DNA of 61,736 nt from Chryseobacterium sp. MYb7 (GTDB taxonomy: Bacteria > Bacteroidota > Bacteroidia > Flavobacteriales > Weeksellaceae), in assembly GCF_002979455.1 (NCBI RefSeq), contig NZ_PCOU01000034.1, positions 1-61,736 on the forward strand. The letters run 5' to 3'. The position numbers were made by a program, and so were the translations under genes. Of this stretch, positions 49,825 through 58,936 are shown piece by piece (within the stretch, counting starts at the first letter, position 1; the number at the start of each line of letters is the position of its first letter). The notes beneath the pieces are model-generated. The model made no database searches and had not been told where the DNA came from. It saw nothing but the letters and a program-made list of their open reading frames with translations.

Positions 49825-50586
49825 ATGAGAATGAAAACTCTACTGCTTGCTTTATGCGTTGCAGGTACTACTGCTTTCGCGCAAAAAGTAAAATACTCCA
49901 AAGAAGAAAGAAAAGAAATGAACCGTTATCTGTTTAATGAAGGTTTCAATACGGCAACAGATAAAAAAGTTTCCACCATTATCTTAAAGGACAACACTGA
50001 ACATCAGGGCTACAGTAAATCTTGGGAAAAACAGAGAGGGCAGATTCTTTCTATTACGATCGAAGATGTAGATACAAAAAAACCTATGAAATTTACTGCG
50101 GCAGATATTGCTGAAATGTATTTATATCCTACAGAGACTGAAAAATCTATGAAAGCTGCGAAATTTATTTCAAATATGAGAAATTACAGCACAAAGAAAT
50201 ATGGCAAATCCGTAACTGAAGATGCTGTTCCGTATGAAAATCAGATTGTTTCATTAAAGAATAAAAAGGAACCAAGAGCTTTTTTAATGCAGGTTATCAA
50301 TCCTGAGTTTAATGAGCTTATTACCGTTTATCACGATCCATTTGCTTCAGAAACAGCTACTACAGACTTTGCAGGCGCTCCTGCATTTGGCGGCGGTGTT
50401 ATCAAATCTTATTATGTAAGGAAGGGAGATAAGGTAATGTGGCTTCACAAAGATGATTTTGAAGACAACTATGATTTTTTATTTGGAGACAACCCGGAAT
50501 TCATGAAAAAATATCCTAAGAATTCTGTAGAATGGAATTATTTAAGCTTTCTTATCTACCAGTATACTGAAATGAACCACGGATAA
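49825..50586 (+). CDS. Exported protein of unknown function
   Basis: 253 residues; signal peptide to TTAFAQ (about residue 20). Mature part opens with VKYSKEERKEMNRYLFNEGF and includes strand-rich STIILKDNTEHQGYSKSWEK and GGGVIKSYYVRKGDKVMWLH. I do not recognise a family. No sorting domain or lipobox. Its own terminator follows. Confidence 0.68.
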   Translation: MRMKTLLLALCVAGTTAFAQKVKYSKEERKEMNRYLFNEGFNTATDKKVSTIILKDNTEHQGYSKSWEKQRGQILSITIEDVDTKKPMKFTAADIAEMYLYPTETEKSMKAAKFISNMRNYSTKKYGKSVTEDAVPYENQIVSLKNKKEPRAFLMQVINPEFNELITVYHDPFASETATTDFAGAPAFGGGVIKSYYVRKGDKVMWLHKDDFEDNYDFLFGDNPEFMKKYPKNSVEWNYLSFLIYQYTEMNHG

Positions 50587-50604
50587 AAATAAACAATCAA
50601 AATA

Positions 50605-50644
50605 CTGAAACCTGTAGAATCATCTGCAGGTTTTTCTTTTTTTA
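50605..50644 (+). terminator. Intrinsic terminator before uvrC
   Basis: AAACCTGTAGA, 4-base loop, TCTGCAGGTTT (one mismatch), then a T-rich run. Confidence 0.78.
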
Positions 50645-50661
50645 AATAGGGAAAGTTTCCT

Positions 50662-50669
50662 TAATTTTG
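50662..50669 (+). promoter_or_regulatory. -7 box four bases before the uvrC start
   Basis: TAATTTTG at 50662-50669; the ATG is at 50674. By the usual -7 spacing, transcription would begin at or next to the A of the start codon, implying a leaderless mRNA. Confidence 0.55.
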
Positions 50670-50673
50670 TTGT

Positions 50674-52467
50674 ATGAATCCTTCTTTAGAACTACAGCTC
50701 AAAACCTTACCATCCGAACCCGGCGTTTATCGTTATTATGATAAAAACGAACAGCTTTTGTATGTTGGGAAAGCTAAAAATCTGAAAAAGAGGGTTCTCT
50801 CCTATTTCAACAAAAACCTTTCCGGATACAGGATCAAAATAATGGTCGGTAAAATCCAGCGGCTGGAAACAACCATTGTAAACAGCGAATATGATGCACT
50901 TTTATTGGAAAATAATCTGATTAAAGAACATCAGCCGTTTTATAATGTCATGCTGAAGGATGATAAAACCTATCCATGGATCTGCATCAAAAATGAAGAT
51001 TTCCCAAGAATTTTCCTGACGAGAAATGTGATTAAAGACGGATCAGAATATTATGGTCCTTACGCAAAAGTACGTCCTGCAAAGATCTTACTGGATACGA
51101 TCAAACATATTTACAAGCTCAGAACCTGTAATCTGAATCTTTCACCTTCCAAAATAGCGGACGGAAAGTATAAAGTATGCCTGGAATATCATATCAAAAA
51201 CTGCGAAGGGCCATGTGAAGATCTTGAAAGCAAGGAAGATTATGATGAAAAGGTAGATGCCATTCGTGGGATCATCAAAGGTGACTTCCGGAAGGCTAAA
51301 GATTATCTGGTGAATCAGATGATGAAAATGGCTTCCAATCTTCAGTTCGAAGAGGCACAAATCATTAAAGAAAGATTGGATATTCTGGAAGATTATCAGG
51401 CTAAAAATACGGTAGTCAATCCCAATATTGATGATGTGGATGTTTTCGGAATGACCAGTGATGAAACGGCAGCCTATGTGAATTTCTTCAAAATCAGAAA
51501 TGGAAATATCATCCAGAGTTTTACTACAGAGATCAAAAAAATTCTTGAAGAAACAGATGAAGACATTATGGAGGAGGCTTTGATAGAAATTCGTCAAAAG
51601 TTCTCTTCGGATTCTAAAGAAGTCCTTTTACCGTTTCATTTGTCTGTAGAAATTCCTAATGTAAAGCTGATTGTTCCTAAAGTAGGAGATAAAAAAAGAA
51701 TTGTAGAGCTTTCTGAGAAGAATGCTAAAGAATATCGTCTGGAAAAGCTAAAACAGGTTCAGATTGTGGATCCTGAAAGACATACAAACAGAATCATGGC
51801 AGAAATGCAAAAACTTCTGAGAATGCCTGTGGAGCCAAGACATATTGAAGGTTTTGATAACTCAAACATTCAGGGAACCAATCCTGTGTCTGCTTGTGTT
51901 GTTTTCAAAGACGGCAAGCCTAGCAAAGCAGATTACAGAATTTTCCATCCTAAAACTGTAGAAGGACCTAACGATTTTGCGACGATGGAAGAAGTGATCT
52001 ATCGCCGCTATAAAAGAATGCTTGATGAAGGTGAAAATCTTCCCCAGCTGATTCTGATAGACGGGGGAAAAGGACAGCTGTCTTCTGCAGTGAAAAGTCT
52101 TAGATTATTGGGGCTTTATGGAAAAATTACCATTGTGGGAATCGCCAAAAGGCTGGAAGAAATTTTCTTCCCGGAAGATCCTATTCCGTTATATCTGGAT
52201 AAAAAGTCCGAAACATTGAAAATCCTTCAGCGCGTGCGTGATGAAGCTCACCGATTTGGGGTAAAGCATCACAGAACGAGAAGGAAAAATTCTACTATAA
52301 AATCTGAGCTGGAAGAAATTCCGGGGGTTGGAGAGAAGACTATTGAACTTCTTTTATCTAAATTAAAGTCTGTAAAACGCATCAAAGAAGCCAATCTCGA
52401 GACTCTGGAGGAAATTTTAGGGAAAAGTAAGGCGAAAGTGATTTGGGAGTTTTTTAATGCTAATTAA
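50674..52467 (+). CDS. uvrC: UvrABC excision nuclease subunit C
   Basis: 597 residues. GIY-YIG nuclease domain at the N-terminus (GVYRYYDKNEQLLYVGKAKN), Cys-rich segment (CNLNLSPSKIADGKYKVC...NCEGPCE), UVR domain (about 200-235), RNase H-like endonuclease domain (HIEGFDNSNIQGTNPVSA, LILIDGGKGQLSSAV), and C-terminal helix-hairpin-helix (LEEIPGVGEKTIELLL). It makes both incisions in nucleotide excision repair. Confidence 0.96.
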   Translation: MNPSLELQLKTLPSEPGVYRYYDKNEQLLYVGKAKNLKKRVLSYFNKNLSGYRIKIMVGKIQRLETTIVNSEYDALLLENNLIKEHQPFYNVMLKDDKTYPWICIKNEDFPRIFLTRNVIKDGSEYYGPYAKVRPAKILLDTIKHIYKLRTCNLNLSPSKIADGKYKVCLEYHIKNCEGPCEDLESKEDYDEKVDAIRGIIKGDFRKAKDYLVNQMMKMASNLQFEEAQIIKERLDILEDYQAKNTVVNPNIDDVDVFGMTSDETAAYVNFFKIRNGNIIQSFTTEIKKILEETDEDIMEEALIEIRQKFSSDSKEVLLPFHLSVEIPNVKLIVPKVGDKKRIVELSEKNAKEYRLEKLKQVQIVDPERHTNRIMAEMQKLLRMPVEPRHIEGFDNSNIQGTNPVSACVVFKDGKPSKADYRIFHPKTVEGPNDFATMEEVIYRRYKRMLDEGENLPQLILIDGGKGQLSSAVKSLRLLGLYGKITIVGIAKRLEEIFFPEDPIPLYLDKKSETLKILQRVRDEAHRFGVKHHRTRRKNSTIKSELEEIPGVGEKTIELLLSKLKSVKRIKEANLETLEEILGKSKAKVIWEFFNAN

Positions 52468-52477
52468 TTCCCTTGTG

Positions 52478-52856
52478 GTATAAGCTATTAAATTTTTACA
52501 ACTAAAATGTACTTTTCATAGGATTTCACCACCATTTCCTATTTCATCAGAATGGGATAAAAAATCAACAATTTTTCAAAGTAAAAGGAAATACAATAAA
52601 GAAACTCATATTTTGATAAATATTTTATCAAATAATAGTATTATTTATATTTTTTTCATAAATTAGTATTGTCAACTAATACCAATAATACCATGTAAAT
52701 CATTCAAATTTTATAAGTTTTTCACACATTCTATTTACCCATATAGGAAATTAAGTGATTTTATAAAAAACGCATGACTACTTTTTTTATTAAAATCACA
52801 TCAAAAATATCATTTCCAATTTTGAGACTATGAAAAACACATCAACATATATATTA
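52478..52856. other. AT-rich spacer after uvrC
   Basis: No open frame of note. Contains a 9-bp-arm palindrome TTTGATAAA-TAT-TTTATCAAA (52612-52632) and a loose inverted pair around 52666-52690 (TTAGTATTG / CTAATACC). I see no function that can be defended. Confidence 0.5.
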
Positions 52857-52890
52857 TAAAAGGCTCTTTTTTTCAAGAGCCTTTTATATT
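52855..52890. terminator. Terminator of the ELWxxDGT gene
   Basis: AAAAGGCTCTT, short T-rich loop, AAGAGCCTTTT; A/T-rich on either side so it may work both ways. It ends just before the stop codon side of the gene on the reverse strand. Confidence 0.75.
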
Positions 52891-52892
52891 TA

Positions 52893-55760
52893 TTATTTTT
52901 TTATGATCTTACCGAGATAATCTCCTTTACTTGTCTTTATCTTCACGAAATATATTCCCGATGATAGTTCTGCAACATTAATATTATCATTATTGTAAGG
53001 TATATTTTTCAATAATTTTCCGGAAGCATCAAAAATCTTTATGGTTTCCACCCGATAGTTATCTTTCAATTTAATAGAGAAATACTCTGAAACAGGGTTA
53101 GGATAAATCTGCAGGTCTATGTTTCCGTTTTTATTTACGGTCTTAGGGGTTTCACTCGTTGCTAAATAAACCGGCAGTGGATCTGTTGTTTCATACAACT
53201 CACTTCCATGTTCTTTTGTAGAAATTGTCAGATATAGTTTTTCTCCGTCAGTTCCTATTTTCTGAATATTTTCATTAGCAAGCAGCTGATTGTCGTCATT
53301 GGTAACAAAGATATCTAAAGGAGATACAGAAGTTCCGTCACTTTTCCATACTTTCTGGGAATCTCCATTCAGGAAATAAAGATAATTGTTGGTACATATC
53401 ATATCTTTTATAGAAGTAAAGTTTTGGGATAATTTCGACGTTCCATTTGCTGTACCATCTGTTTTCCAAAGCTGTGTACTGTTATTATTGGTAAAAAATA
53501 ACTGATTTCCACATTTTTTAAACTTAACGTCTCCATAAAAATTTCCTTGTAAAATTTCTTCTGTTCCGGCGACTGTTCCGTCTGTAGAGTTCAGTGCTGG
53601 AGAAGGATACCCGGAAGTAATGTAAAACAGTTTATCATTAAATATTGCTGTTTCTCTTGAAATACTGGAAGAGCCATAAGGTACAGCGTAAGATTTTAAT
53701 AATACAGCGGATGCCTGATCTCCATTTGAAGCCCAAAGTTCATTTTGCCCGGAACTATAATTACTTGATGTATTTTCTTGTTGTTTCGTAAAGAACAATT
53801 TATTGTTAAAAGCATTTAATACCTTTATATCACCATCTGTTCCATCCTGATAAGAGAACTGGATTGTCTTTAAAGTATTGGCTTCAGTGGCATCTGTTTT
53901 CCAGATCCCTAACTTCCCGTTTTCTTTTGCAATAAAATAAGCAAAGCCATTCAATACGGCTGTTTTAGAATCTACAGTATAAAGACTTCCCATATTATCA
54001 GCAGAAATATCCTTTACCAAAGTAACAGCATTAGATGTATTATCCACTTTCCAAAGTTCTGTCCCTACCAGATTGTTATATCCTGCAAAAAGCAAGGTAT
54101 TATCATTCAAACTGGTATATATTACTCTACTGGAAATATCCGGAGATGAAATTTTTGTGGTATTAGCTATTGTTCCGTCTGTTCTGTAAGCACCTTCAGC
54201 GGTATAAAGGTAGTTTCCAACTTTAACGAAATTATCATTAGCTTCTGTATACATTCCAACAAATGAGTTCCCCCCAAAGTTAGAGAGCCTTTCTATCTGT
54301 TGTGTATTTTTATTTCTTTTATAAATCTGGTTGTTGTACTGTCTGTCTGCAGCAATAAAAATGAGATCATTGTTCAAAGGCTGGTAAGCATGAGGATTAG
54401 AACTTTCAAGCCTATTGATATCTGATTCTAATGCAATTTCCTGTGTAAATGGATTTACTGAAAATACTTCTGTTCCATATTTTGGGGTATTTCCTGTAAG
54501 GTAAATCTTAGAATTCAGGTCTATAAAGCTATTATTATAAGGCATTCCCAGTCCTGTAATCTCAAAACTCTGAGAAGAATTTCCATTCGTTACCCAATAT
54601 CTGTTTCCGTAATTGGCCATCGTAAGAATCAAATGATTGCCATCTGAACTCGTCCCATATATCAAAGCATCCGTATGACTATTGAACAGAACTGTTCCTG
54701 CTTCCGTACCATCGGTTTCCCAGATATAGTTGCCATATGCAGAATTAACTCCATTAGCCCCGCTTTCAAAATATATTTTATTATTAAGCTTTGCAAATTT
54801 TTTCATCGCCATAGAACTTGTTGCTCCAGGCGTAAGATTTTTTAACAAATGAGTTCCTGCTGCCGTTCCATCAGAAACCCACGGCTCATATCCATTGGCA
54901 GCATCAAATCCTGTAAAAACAAAATAATTATCTGTTGCTGCTCCATCAAATAAAGGATTACCTATGGATTTTATTGATACCGTTCCTGCCTCTGTTCCAT
55001 CTGTCTCATATAACTCATATCCCGCAGTTCCTGTCCCTAAATTAGCAACAAAATAAAGCTTATTATTAAAAGCCAATGCTTTAAAATCTCCATTGATACT
55101 TCCATATGTATTAGGAACGATATCCTTTAAAATAGATGTTCCGGCAATAGTTCCATCCGACTTCCATATTTCTTTTCCATGTACACCATCATTTGCGGCA
55201 ATAAACAATGTATCATTCATGACATACATATTCATGTCTCCGGAAGAATACTGAAATGTTTTCAGGAGCTGAAGGTTGTCTGTAGTTATATTATAAACCC
55301 AAAGCTCATTATGATGATAAAAGAAAATATTATTTCCGGCTGCTGCAGCTGTTTCTACAGCAAACTCAAAATTCAGATCTTTTACTTTTGAAGTTCCGGC
55401 TGTAGTTCCATCTGTTACCCAAAGTTGATTGTTGGATGAATTGTTGCTCTGAACAGCAATAAAATATACTTTATTATTCAGCTTCATAAAATTAGGATTT
55501 CCTGATATCCCTACACTATATGCTGGAAAGATATCCTTCAATAAAGTTGATTTTTGTGTAGCAGGATCAAAACTCCATAACTCTCTTCCTTCTTCAGTAA
55601 ATCTTGTTGCCGGAAAGATGATACGATCATTGAATTTGATAAAATTAGTGGGATCACTTGAACCGCCGAAATTGAATTCCTGTAATTTGGTGTTCAGAAT
55701 AGTTTGTGCACTCGAAAATACTGACACAGCTGCCAGTATCGAAATATAGATTTTTCTCAT
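52893..55760 (-). CDS. ELWxxDGT-repeat type IX secreted protein
   Basis: 955 residues; signal peptide to FSSAQ. The body holds about ten ELWxxDGT-type units, each near 50-70 residues (for example QLWVTDGTTAGTSKV, EIWKSDGTIAGTSIL, ELYETDGTEAGTVSI, EPWVSDGTAAGTHLL), forming propeller-like blades. It ends with a type A sorting domain (IYPNPVSEYFSIKL ... SGIYFVKI ... GKIIKK), so it should be exported by type IX secretion and fixed to the surface or released. Ligand unknown. Confidence 0.93.
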   Translation of the reverse strand: MRKIYISILAAVSVFSSAQTILNTKLQEFNFGGSSDPTNFIKFNDRIIFPATRFTEEGRELWSFDPATQKSTLLKDIFPAYSVGISGNPNFMKLNNKVYFIAVQSNNSSNNQLWVTDGTTAGTSKVKDLNFEFAVETAAAAGNNIFFYHHNELWVYNITTDNLQLLKTFQYSSGDMNMYVMNDTLFIAANDGVHGKEIWKSDGTIAGTSILKDIVPNTYGSINGDFKALAFNNKLYFVANLGTGTAGYELYETDGTEAGTVSIKSIGNPLFDGAATDNYFVFTGFDAANGYEPWVSDGTAAGTHLLKNLTPGATSSMAMKKFAKLNNKIYFESGANGVNSAYGNYIWETDGTEAGTVLFNSHTDALIYGTSSDGNHLILTMANYGNRYWVTNGNSSQSFEITGLGMPYNNSFIDLNSKIYLTGNTPKYGTEVFSVNPFTQEIALESDINRLESSNPHAYQPLNNDLIFIAADRQYNNQIYKRNKNTQQIERLSNFGGNSFVGMYTEANDNFVKVGNYLYTAEGAYRTDGTIANTTKISSPDISSRVIYTSLNDNTLLFAGYNNLVGTELWKVDNTSNAVTLVKDISADNMGSLYTVDSKTAVLNGFAYFIAKENGKLGIWKTDATEANTLKTIQFSYQDGTDGDIKVLNAFNNKLFFTKQQENTSSNYSSGQNELWASNGDQASAVLLKSYAVPYGSSSISRETAIFNDKLFYITSGYPSPALNSTDGTVAGTEEILQGNFYGDVKFKKCGNQLFFTNNNSTQLWKTDGTANGTSKLSQNFTSIKDMICTNNYLYFLNGDSQKVWKSDGTSVSPLDIFVTNDDNQLLANENIQKIGTDGEKLYLTISTKEHGSELYETTDPLPVYLATSETPKTVNKNGNIDLQIYPNPVSEYFSIKLKDNYRVETIKIFDASGKLLKNIPYNNDNINVAELSSGIYFVKIKTSKGDYLGKIIKK

Positions 55761-55823
55761 TATGATAAGAGTTTATCCTTAACTCATAGAAATGAATTAA
55801 GGATATTTTTTTAGTTTTTTTGG

Positions 55824-56567
55824 TTATTTAGCTGTAAAAATTTCTTTGGTATATTTTCCGTCTGCCTGTGGAATATCGATTACTATGTTTCCATTTTCAA
55901 AATACCCAACAGTCGTATTTCCGTCAGCGAGTTTTACAATGAAAACAGAATCCTTAGAACTTGTTTTGAAAACAGCAAACGGAACAGAGCTGCCAGACTT
56001 AGCCAAAATAAACTGACTAGGATCAATCTGGATTTTCTGAAGATCCATTTTCCCATTTGAGAAATTGCTAGACTCAGGAGTTGCTGTAGATTTTACAGGT
56101 TCAGGAGACGAATTCTGAGTACTGGCACTAGTAGTAGTTGTAGCAGGTAAGAGTGCAACAGGGTTAGAAATCGGCATTTGTATTAAAGCTTCTCTCAAAG
56201 CATCCTGTAGGCCTTCTTCAAATTCTTTGATTTTTGAACCACCTTTAGACTCCAGAATCATATTATTATTACAGTCTTTAAACTGTACTATTACTTTATT
56301 CTTAAATAAGCTTTTATCATTAATGACATCAGCATTCACTACATTACAGAAATTATTTCTGGCTTCTGAAGGCCAGTTATCTTTAATAACTGGAAGTATT
56401 ATATATTTTTTCCCTTTTAAAGCTTTGGTGAAAAAGTCTTTCAACCCATAATCCTCCCTAAACGTTTCAAATTTTTCAGGAACTGCAACATATTTGTAGT
56501 CTGAAACTTTCTGTGCAAAAACCATTGTTGAGCATATTGCCAACACCAACGTTGATACCTTTTTCAT
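55824..56567 (-). CDS. Exported protein of unknown function
   Basis: 247 residues; signal peptide to MVFAQ (about 18). The first half is a compact domain (VSDYKYVAVPEKFETFREDY, GKKYIILPVIKDNWPSEARN). A Thr/Ser-rich linker (TTTTSASTQNSSPEPVK) separates a C-terminal strand region (DSVFIVKLADGNTTVGYFEN). It lies between the ELWxxDGT gene and the PorV-like gene, all on the same strand, so an operon with surface function is likely. Confidence 0.7.
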   Translation of the reverse strand: MKKVSTLVLAICSTMVFAQKVSDYKYVAVPEKFETFREDYGLKDFFTKALKGKKYIILPVIKDNWPSEARNNFCNVVNADVINDKSLFKNKVIVQFKDCNNNMILESKGGSKIKEFEEGLQDALREALIQMPISNPVALLPATTTTSASTQNSSPEPVKSTATPESSNFSNGKMDLQKIQIDPSQFILAKSGSSVPFAVFKTSSKDSVFIVKLADGNTTVGYFENGNIVIDIPQADGKYTKEIFTAK

Positions 56568-56577
56568 TTTAATTATT

Positions 56578-57657
56578 TTAATCGTTTCTGAATGCTCCCA
56601 TATCCAGCTTCAATGAGAAGAAATTGGAATAGAAATTAGATCCGCCTATTCCTGAATTCGTAATCGCATAATCCAGTGTAAGCCCTCTGTATCTGATTCC
56701 AAGACCTGCACTTGGCTGGAAAGAAACTTTTCTTTTAAGGTCTTCTATATCTGTAATGGATTGGAATCTGTTGATCCCCAATCTCACAAAAATCATTTTC
56801 TGATACCCCAATTCAGCTCCTGCATAAGGACTGATACTGGCAAAATCTGTGGAAATCAATGAAGCAGTTTTAGCAAAATCAACATTGATACCCGCTTCCG
56901 GCAATACATATACACTGCTATTAATTTCAAATAATTTACTGGCACCTACATTCAGCTTAGGCATTGTAAGTTCCAGTTTGTCTTTCGGAGCCGGGTTGAA
57001 CTCTTCCCCATTCACCACAGTTGAAAGTTCTTTCTGATTGATCGTCCAGAAGTTGACAGTAGTGGTAATATCTCTCACCATTCCCCCGAATTTCCATCCG
57101 TTATCTGCTTTATAAATAGCTCCAACATCAAAACCAAAACCATAACCATTTGCAAATTTACCCACATTTCTGTAGACAATTTTAGCATTTACCCCAACAT
57201 CCAGTTTAGGATTTCCTCCCGGTCTGAATGCATAAGAAAGGATAGCTGCATAATCGGACTGGGAAAATTTGGTGATTTTATCGTAATCGATATTCCCTTC
57301 AGAGTCGATCATTTGGGTGGTATTCAAAATATTGTCTACTCCAAGTCTTACTACTGAAACACCAAAAACACCTTCCTCCAATACTTTTGCATACGCCAGA
57401 TAGTCATATTTTGCGATAGACTCAAAGTATTCTGCGTGCATTGCTGCCCCCTGCCAGTCTCTTTCAACTGACATCAAACCCGCAGGGTTCCACATAGGAG
57501 AGTATACGTCATCCTGATTGGTAATTACTGCTCCTCCCATTGCAAGACCTCTTGCTCCGGCTCCGATATTTAAGAATTCATTGGAATATTTCCTGATAAT
57601 CTGAGATTGAGACAGCCCAAACAGCAGTGAAAATGCAAGTAAAAAATATTTTTTCAT
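56578..57657 (-). CDS. PorV/PorQ family type IX secretion outer-membrane protein
   Basis: 359 residues from the second of two adjacent ATGs (57657; the first is 57660). Signal peptide to LSQSQ. The N-terminus after cleavage has FLNIGAGARGLAMGGAVITN and the motif YSPMWNPAGLMSVERDWQG, hallmarks of PorV/PorQ barrels of the FadL type. It ends in alternating strands (FSLKLDMGAF). PorV shuttles type IX substrates to the attachment complex; paralogs can serve particular cargos, and the ELWxxDGT gene two positions downstream is a candidate (inference). Confidence 0.88.
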   Translation of the reverse strand: MKKYFLLAFSLLFGLSQSQIIRKYSNEFLNIGAGARGLAMGGAVITNQDDVYSPMWNPAGLMSVERDWQGAAMHAEYFESIAKYDYLAYAKVLEEGVFGVSVVRLGVDNILNTTQMIDSEGNIDYDKITKFSQSDYAAILSYAFRPGGNPKLDVGVNAKIVYRNVGKFANGYGFGFDVGAIYKADNGWKFGGMVRDITTTVNFWTINQKELSTVVNGEEFNPAPKDKLELTMPKLNVGASKLFEINSSVYVLPEAGINVDFAKTASLISTDFASISPYAGAELGYQKMIFVRLGINRFQSITDIEDLKRKVSFQPSAGLGIRYRGLTLDYAITNSGIGGSNFYSNFFSLKLDMGAFRND

Positions 57658-57673
57658 CATATAAATTTGATGC

Positions 57674-58552
57674 TTAGTTTAAGTTTTTAGTTTTTCTGGC
57701 TTTTATTAATCCATTTGCAATGATTGCCAGTATCATAACACCTGAAGCGATATAAAATATAGGGCTCATATGTTCTGATTCCCCAAAGATAAAAAAAGCT
57801 AGTATAATTCCGTAGACCGGTTCTAAATTAACTGTTAAAATTAAAGTAAAAGGTGATATATACTTCATTAAATTCACCGATTCCAACATTGGAAAAGCAG
57901 TAAAAACACTTGCTAACAAGCATATTAACGCCAGATCTCTGTAGTTTATTTCATTCATCTGAAAAATTTGCCCAGAAAGCAGATAAAATAACATTAAAAT
58001 AAACCAACCACAGAAAATTTCATAAAAAATAATGTTTCCCGAGCTCGTTTTACCAAACATTTTTCCATTAAAAACAGAAAAAATAGTTCCAAATACTGCA
58101 CACAGGATTCCATAAATAATACCTTCTTTAAAATGAAACTCTGTTTTAAAGATCAAAAGTATACAGGCCACGATAACGGTTCCCATCACAACTTCAGAAA
58201 TATCAATCTTCCTTTTGAAAATAATAGGCTCCAGAATTGAGGCAAAAAGAGTAGATAAAGAAAGACAGCTTAGTGCAATAGAAACATTGGAGACTTTAAT
58301 AGAATAAAAAAAGCAATACCAATGTAGGGCCATCGCAAAACCTATGGCCGCCAGCTGAAAGAATATCTTTTTGGAAACCTTTATACTTTCCTTTTTAAAA
58401 ACTCTGATGAATACGAAAAGAAAAAAGGAAGCAAACAACATTCTGTAAAATACCAGAATCTGAGCATTGGCCTGAATCAATTTTCCTAAAATTGCAGTGA
58501 ACCCCCACAAAAATACTATTAAGTGCAACCTGAAAAGCGCCAATTTATGCAT
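57674..58552 (-). CDS. DMT (EamA) family transporter
   Basis: 292 residues, ten predicted transmembrane helices in two EamA repeats (first about 5-135, second about 145-285; the second ends with YGIILAFFIFGESEHMSPIF). Substrate unknown. Promoter -7 box reverse TAAATTTG at 58581-58588, independent of the upstream RNA. It precedes the PorV-like gene by 14 bases on the same strand. Confidence 0.9.
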   Translation of the reverse strand: MHKLALFRLHLIVFLWGFTAILGKLIQANAQILVFYRMLFASFFLFVFIRVFKKESIKVSKKIFFQLAAIGFAMALHWYCFFYSIKVSNVSIALSCLSLSTLFASILEPIIFKRKIDISEVVMGTVIVACILLIFKTEFHFKEGIIYGILCAVFGTIFSVFNGKMFGKTSSGNIIFYEIFCGWFILMLFYLLSGQIFQMNEINYRDLALICLLASVFTAFPMLESVNLMKYISPFTLILTVNLEPVYGIILAFFIFGESEHMSPIFYIASGVMILAIIANGLIKARKTKNLN

Positions 58553-58580
58553 AACCTATCTTCTTTTAATTTTAACCCTG

Positions 58581-58588
58581 CAAATTTA
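58581..58588 (-). promoter_or_regulatory. -7 box for the DMT transporter
   Basis: Reverse TAAATTTGCA, 28 bases before the ATG. Confidence 0.5.
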
Positions 58589-58667
58589 CAAATCACATTC
58601 CCAAATATTGATAAAAAGATAGGTTTAATCTTAAAAAAGTTAACAAAAATTAAAATATATCTTGAGC

Positions 58668-58780
58668 CATAAAAAAAACCCTGAAAATGTGTTAAACTTT
58701 CAGGGCCTTCAAATAATAAACTATTAAAAAAATAAACTAGGAACAGAGTAATTTTCAGAGGTTATCACCCTCCATTACTC
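58668..58780 (-). ncRNA. Candidate small RNA, about 110 nt
   Basis: Reverse strand. Expected start at about 58780, then a nested hairpin (GAGTAAT/ATTACTC outer, GAGG/CCTC inner) at 58780-58746, an A/U-rich linker, and a terminator with stem CCCTGAAA/TTTCAGGG followed by eight T (58668-58711). Upstream lies TTTC (58813-58816), 19 bases, then TAACTTTA (58786-58793), a near-consensus promoter at the exact spacing. No coding frame fits. The DMT gene downstream has its own promoter, so this looks like an independent transcript. Confidence 0.6.
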
Positions 58781-58785
58781 TTATG

Positions 58786-58816
58786 TAAAGTTAGAAAAAA
58801 TATAAATTATTTGAAA
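58786..58816 (-). promoter_or_regulatory. Promoter of the candidate small RNA
   Basis: Reverse TTTC, 19 bases, TAACTTTA (consensus TTTG-N19-TAnnTTTG; one mismatch in each box). Confidence 0.5.
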
Positions 58817-58936
58817 ATATTTTTTAGTTAAAAATTTCACAATTTACTAAAAACCAAATAATTAAACATCTGTTTTACTTCCAATTCATATTCCTCATAA
58901 AAATAGTATCTTTAAGCGTAAAAAATTGAAAATTTT
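58794..58936. other. Spacer between the small RNA and the carboxylase
   Basis: AT-rich; the region before the ATG holds TATCTTTA (58909-58916), a possible weak -7 for the carboxylase gene. Nothing else seen. Confidence 0.4.

Noticed and set aside
52828..52857. Nine-codon ATG frame immediately before the terminator at 52855
   Set aside because: Too short to support and no ribosome site or conserved leader pattern; could be a chance occurrence.
58668..58711. Terminator or attenuator of the DMT transporter
   Set aside because: The hairpin lies about 120 bases before the transporter's start, which has its own -7 box at 58581; an independent RNA explains the arrangement better.
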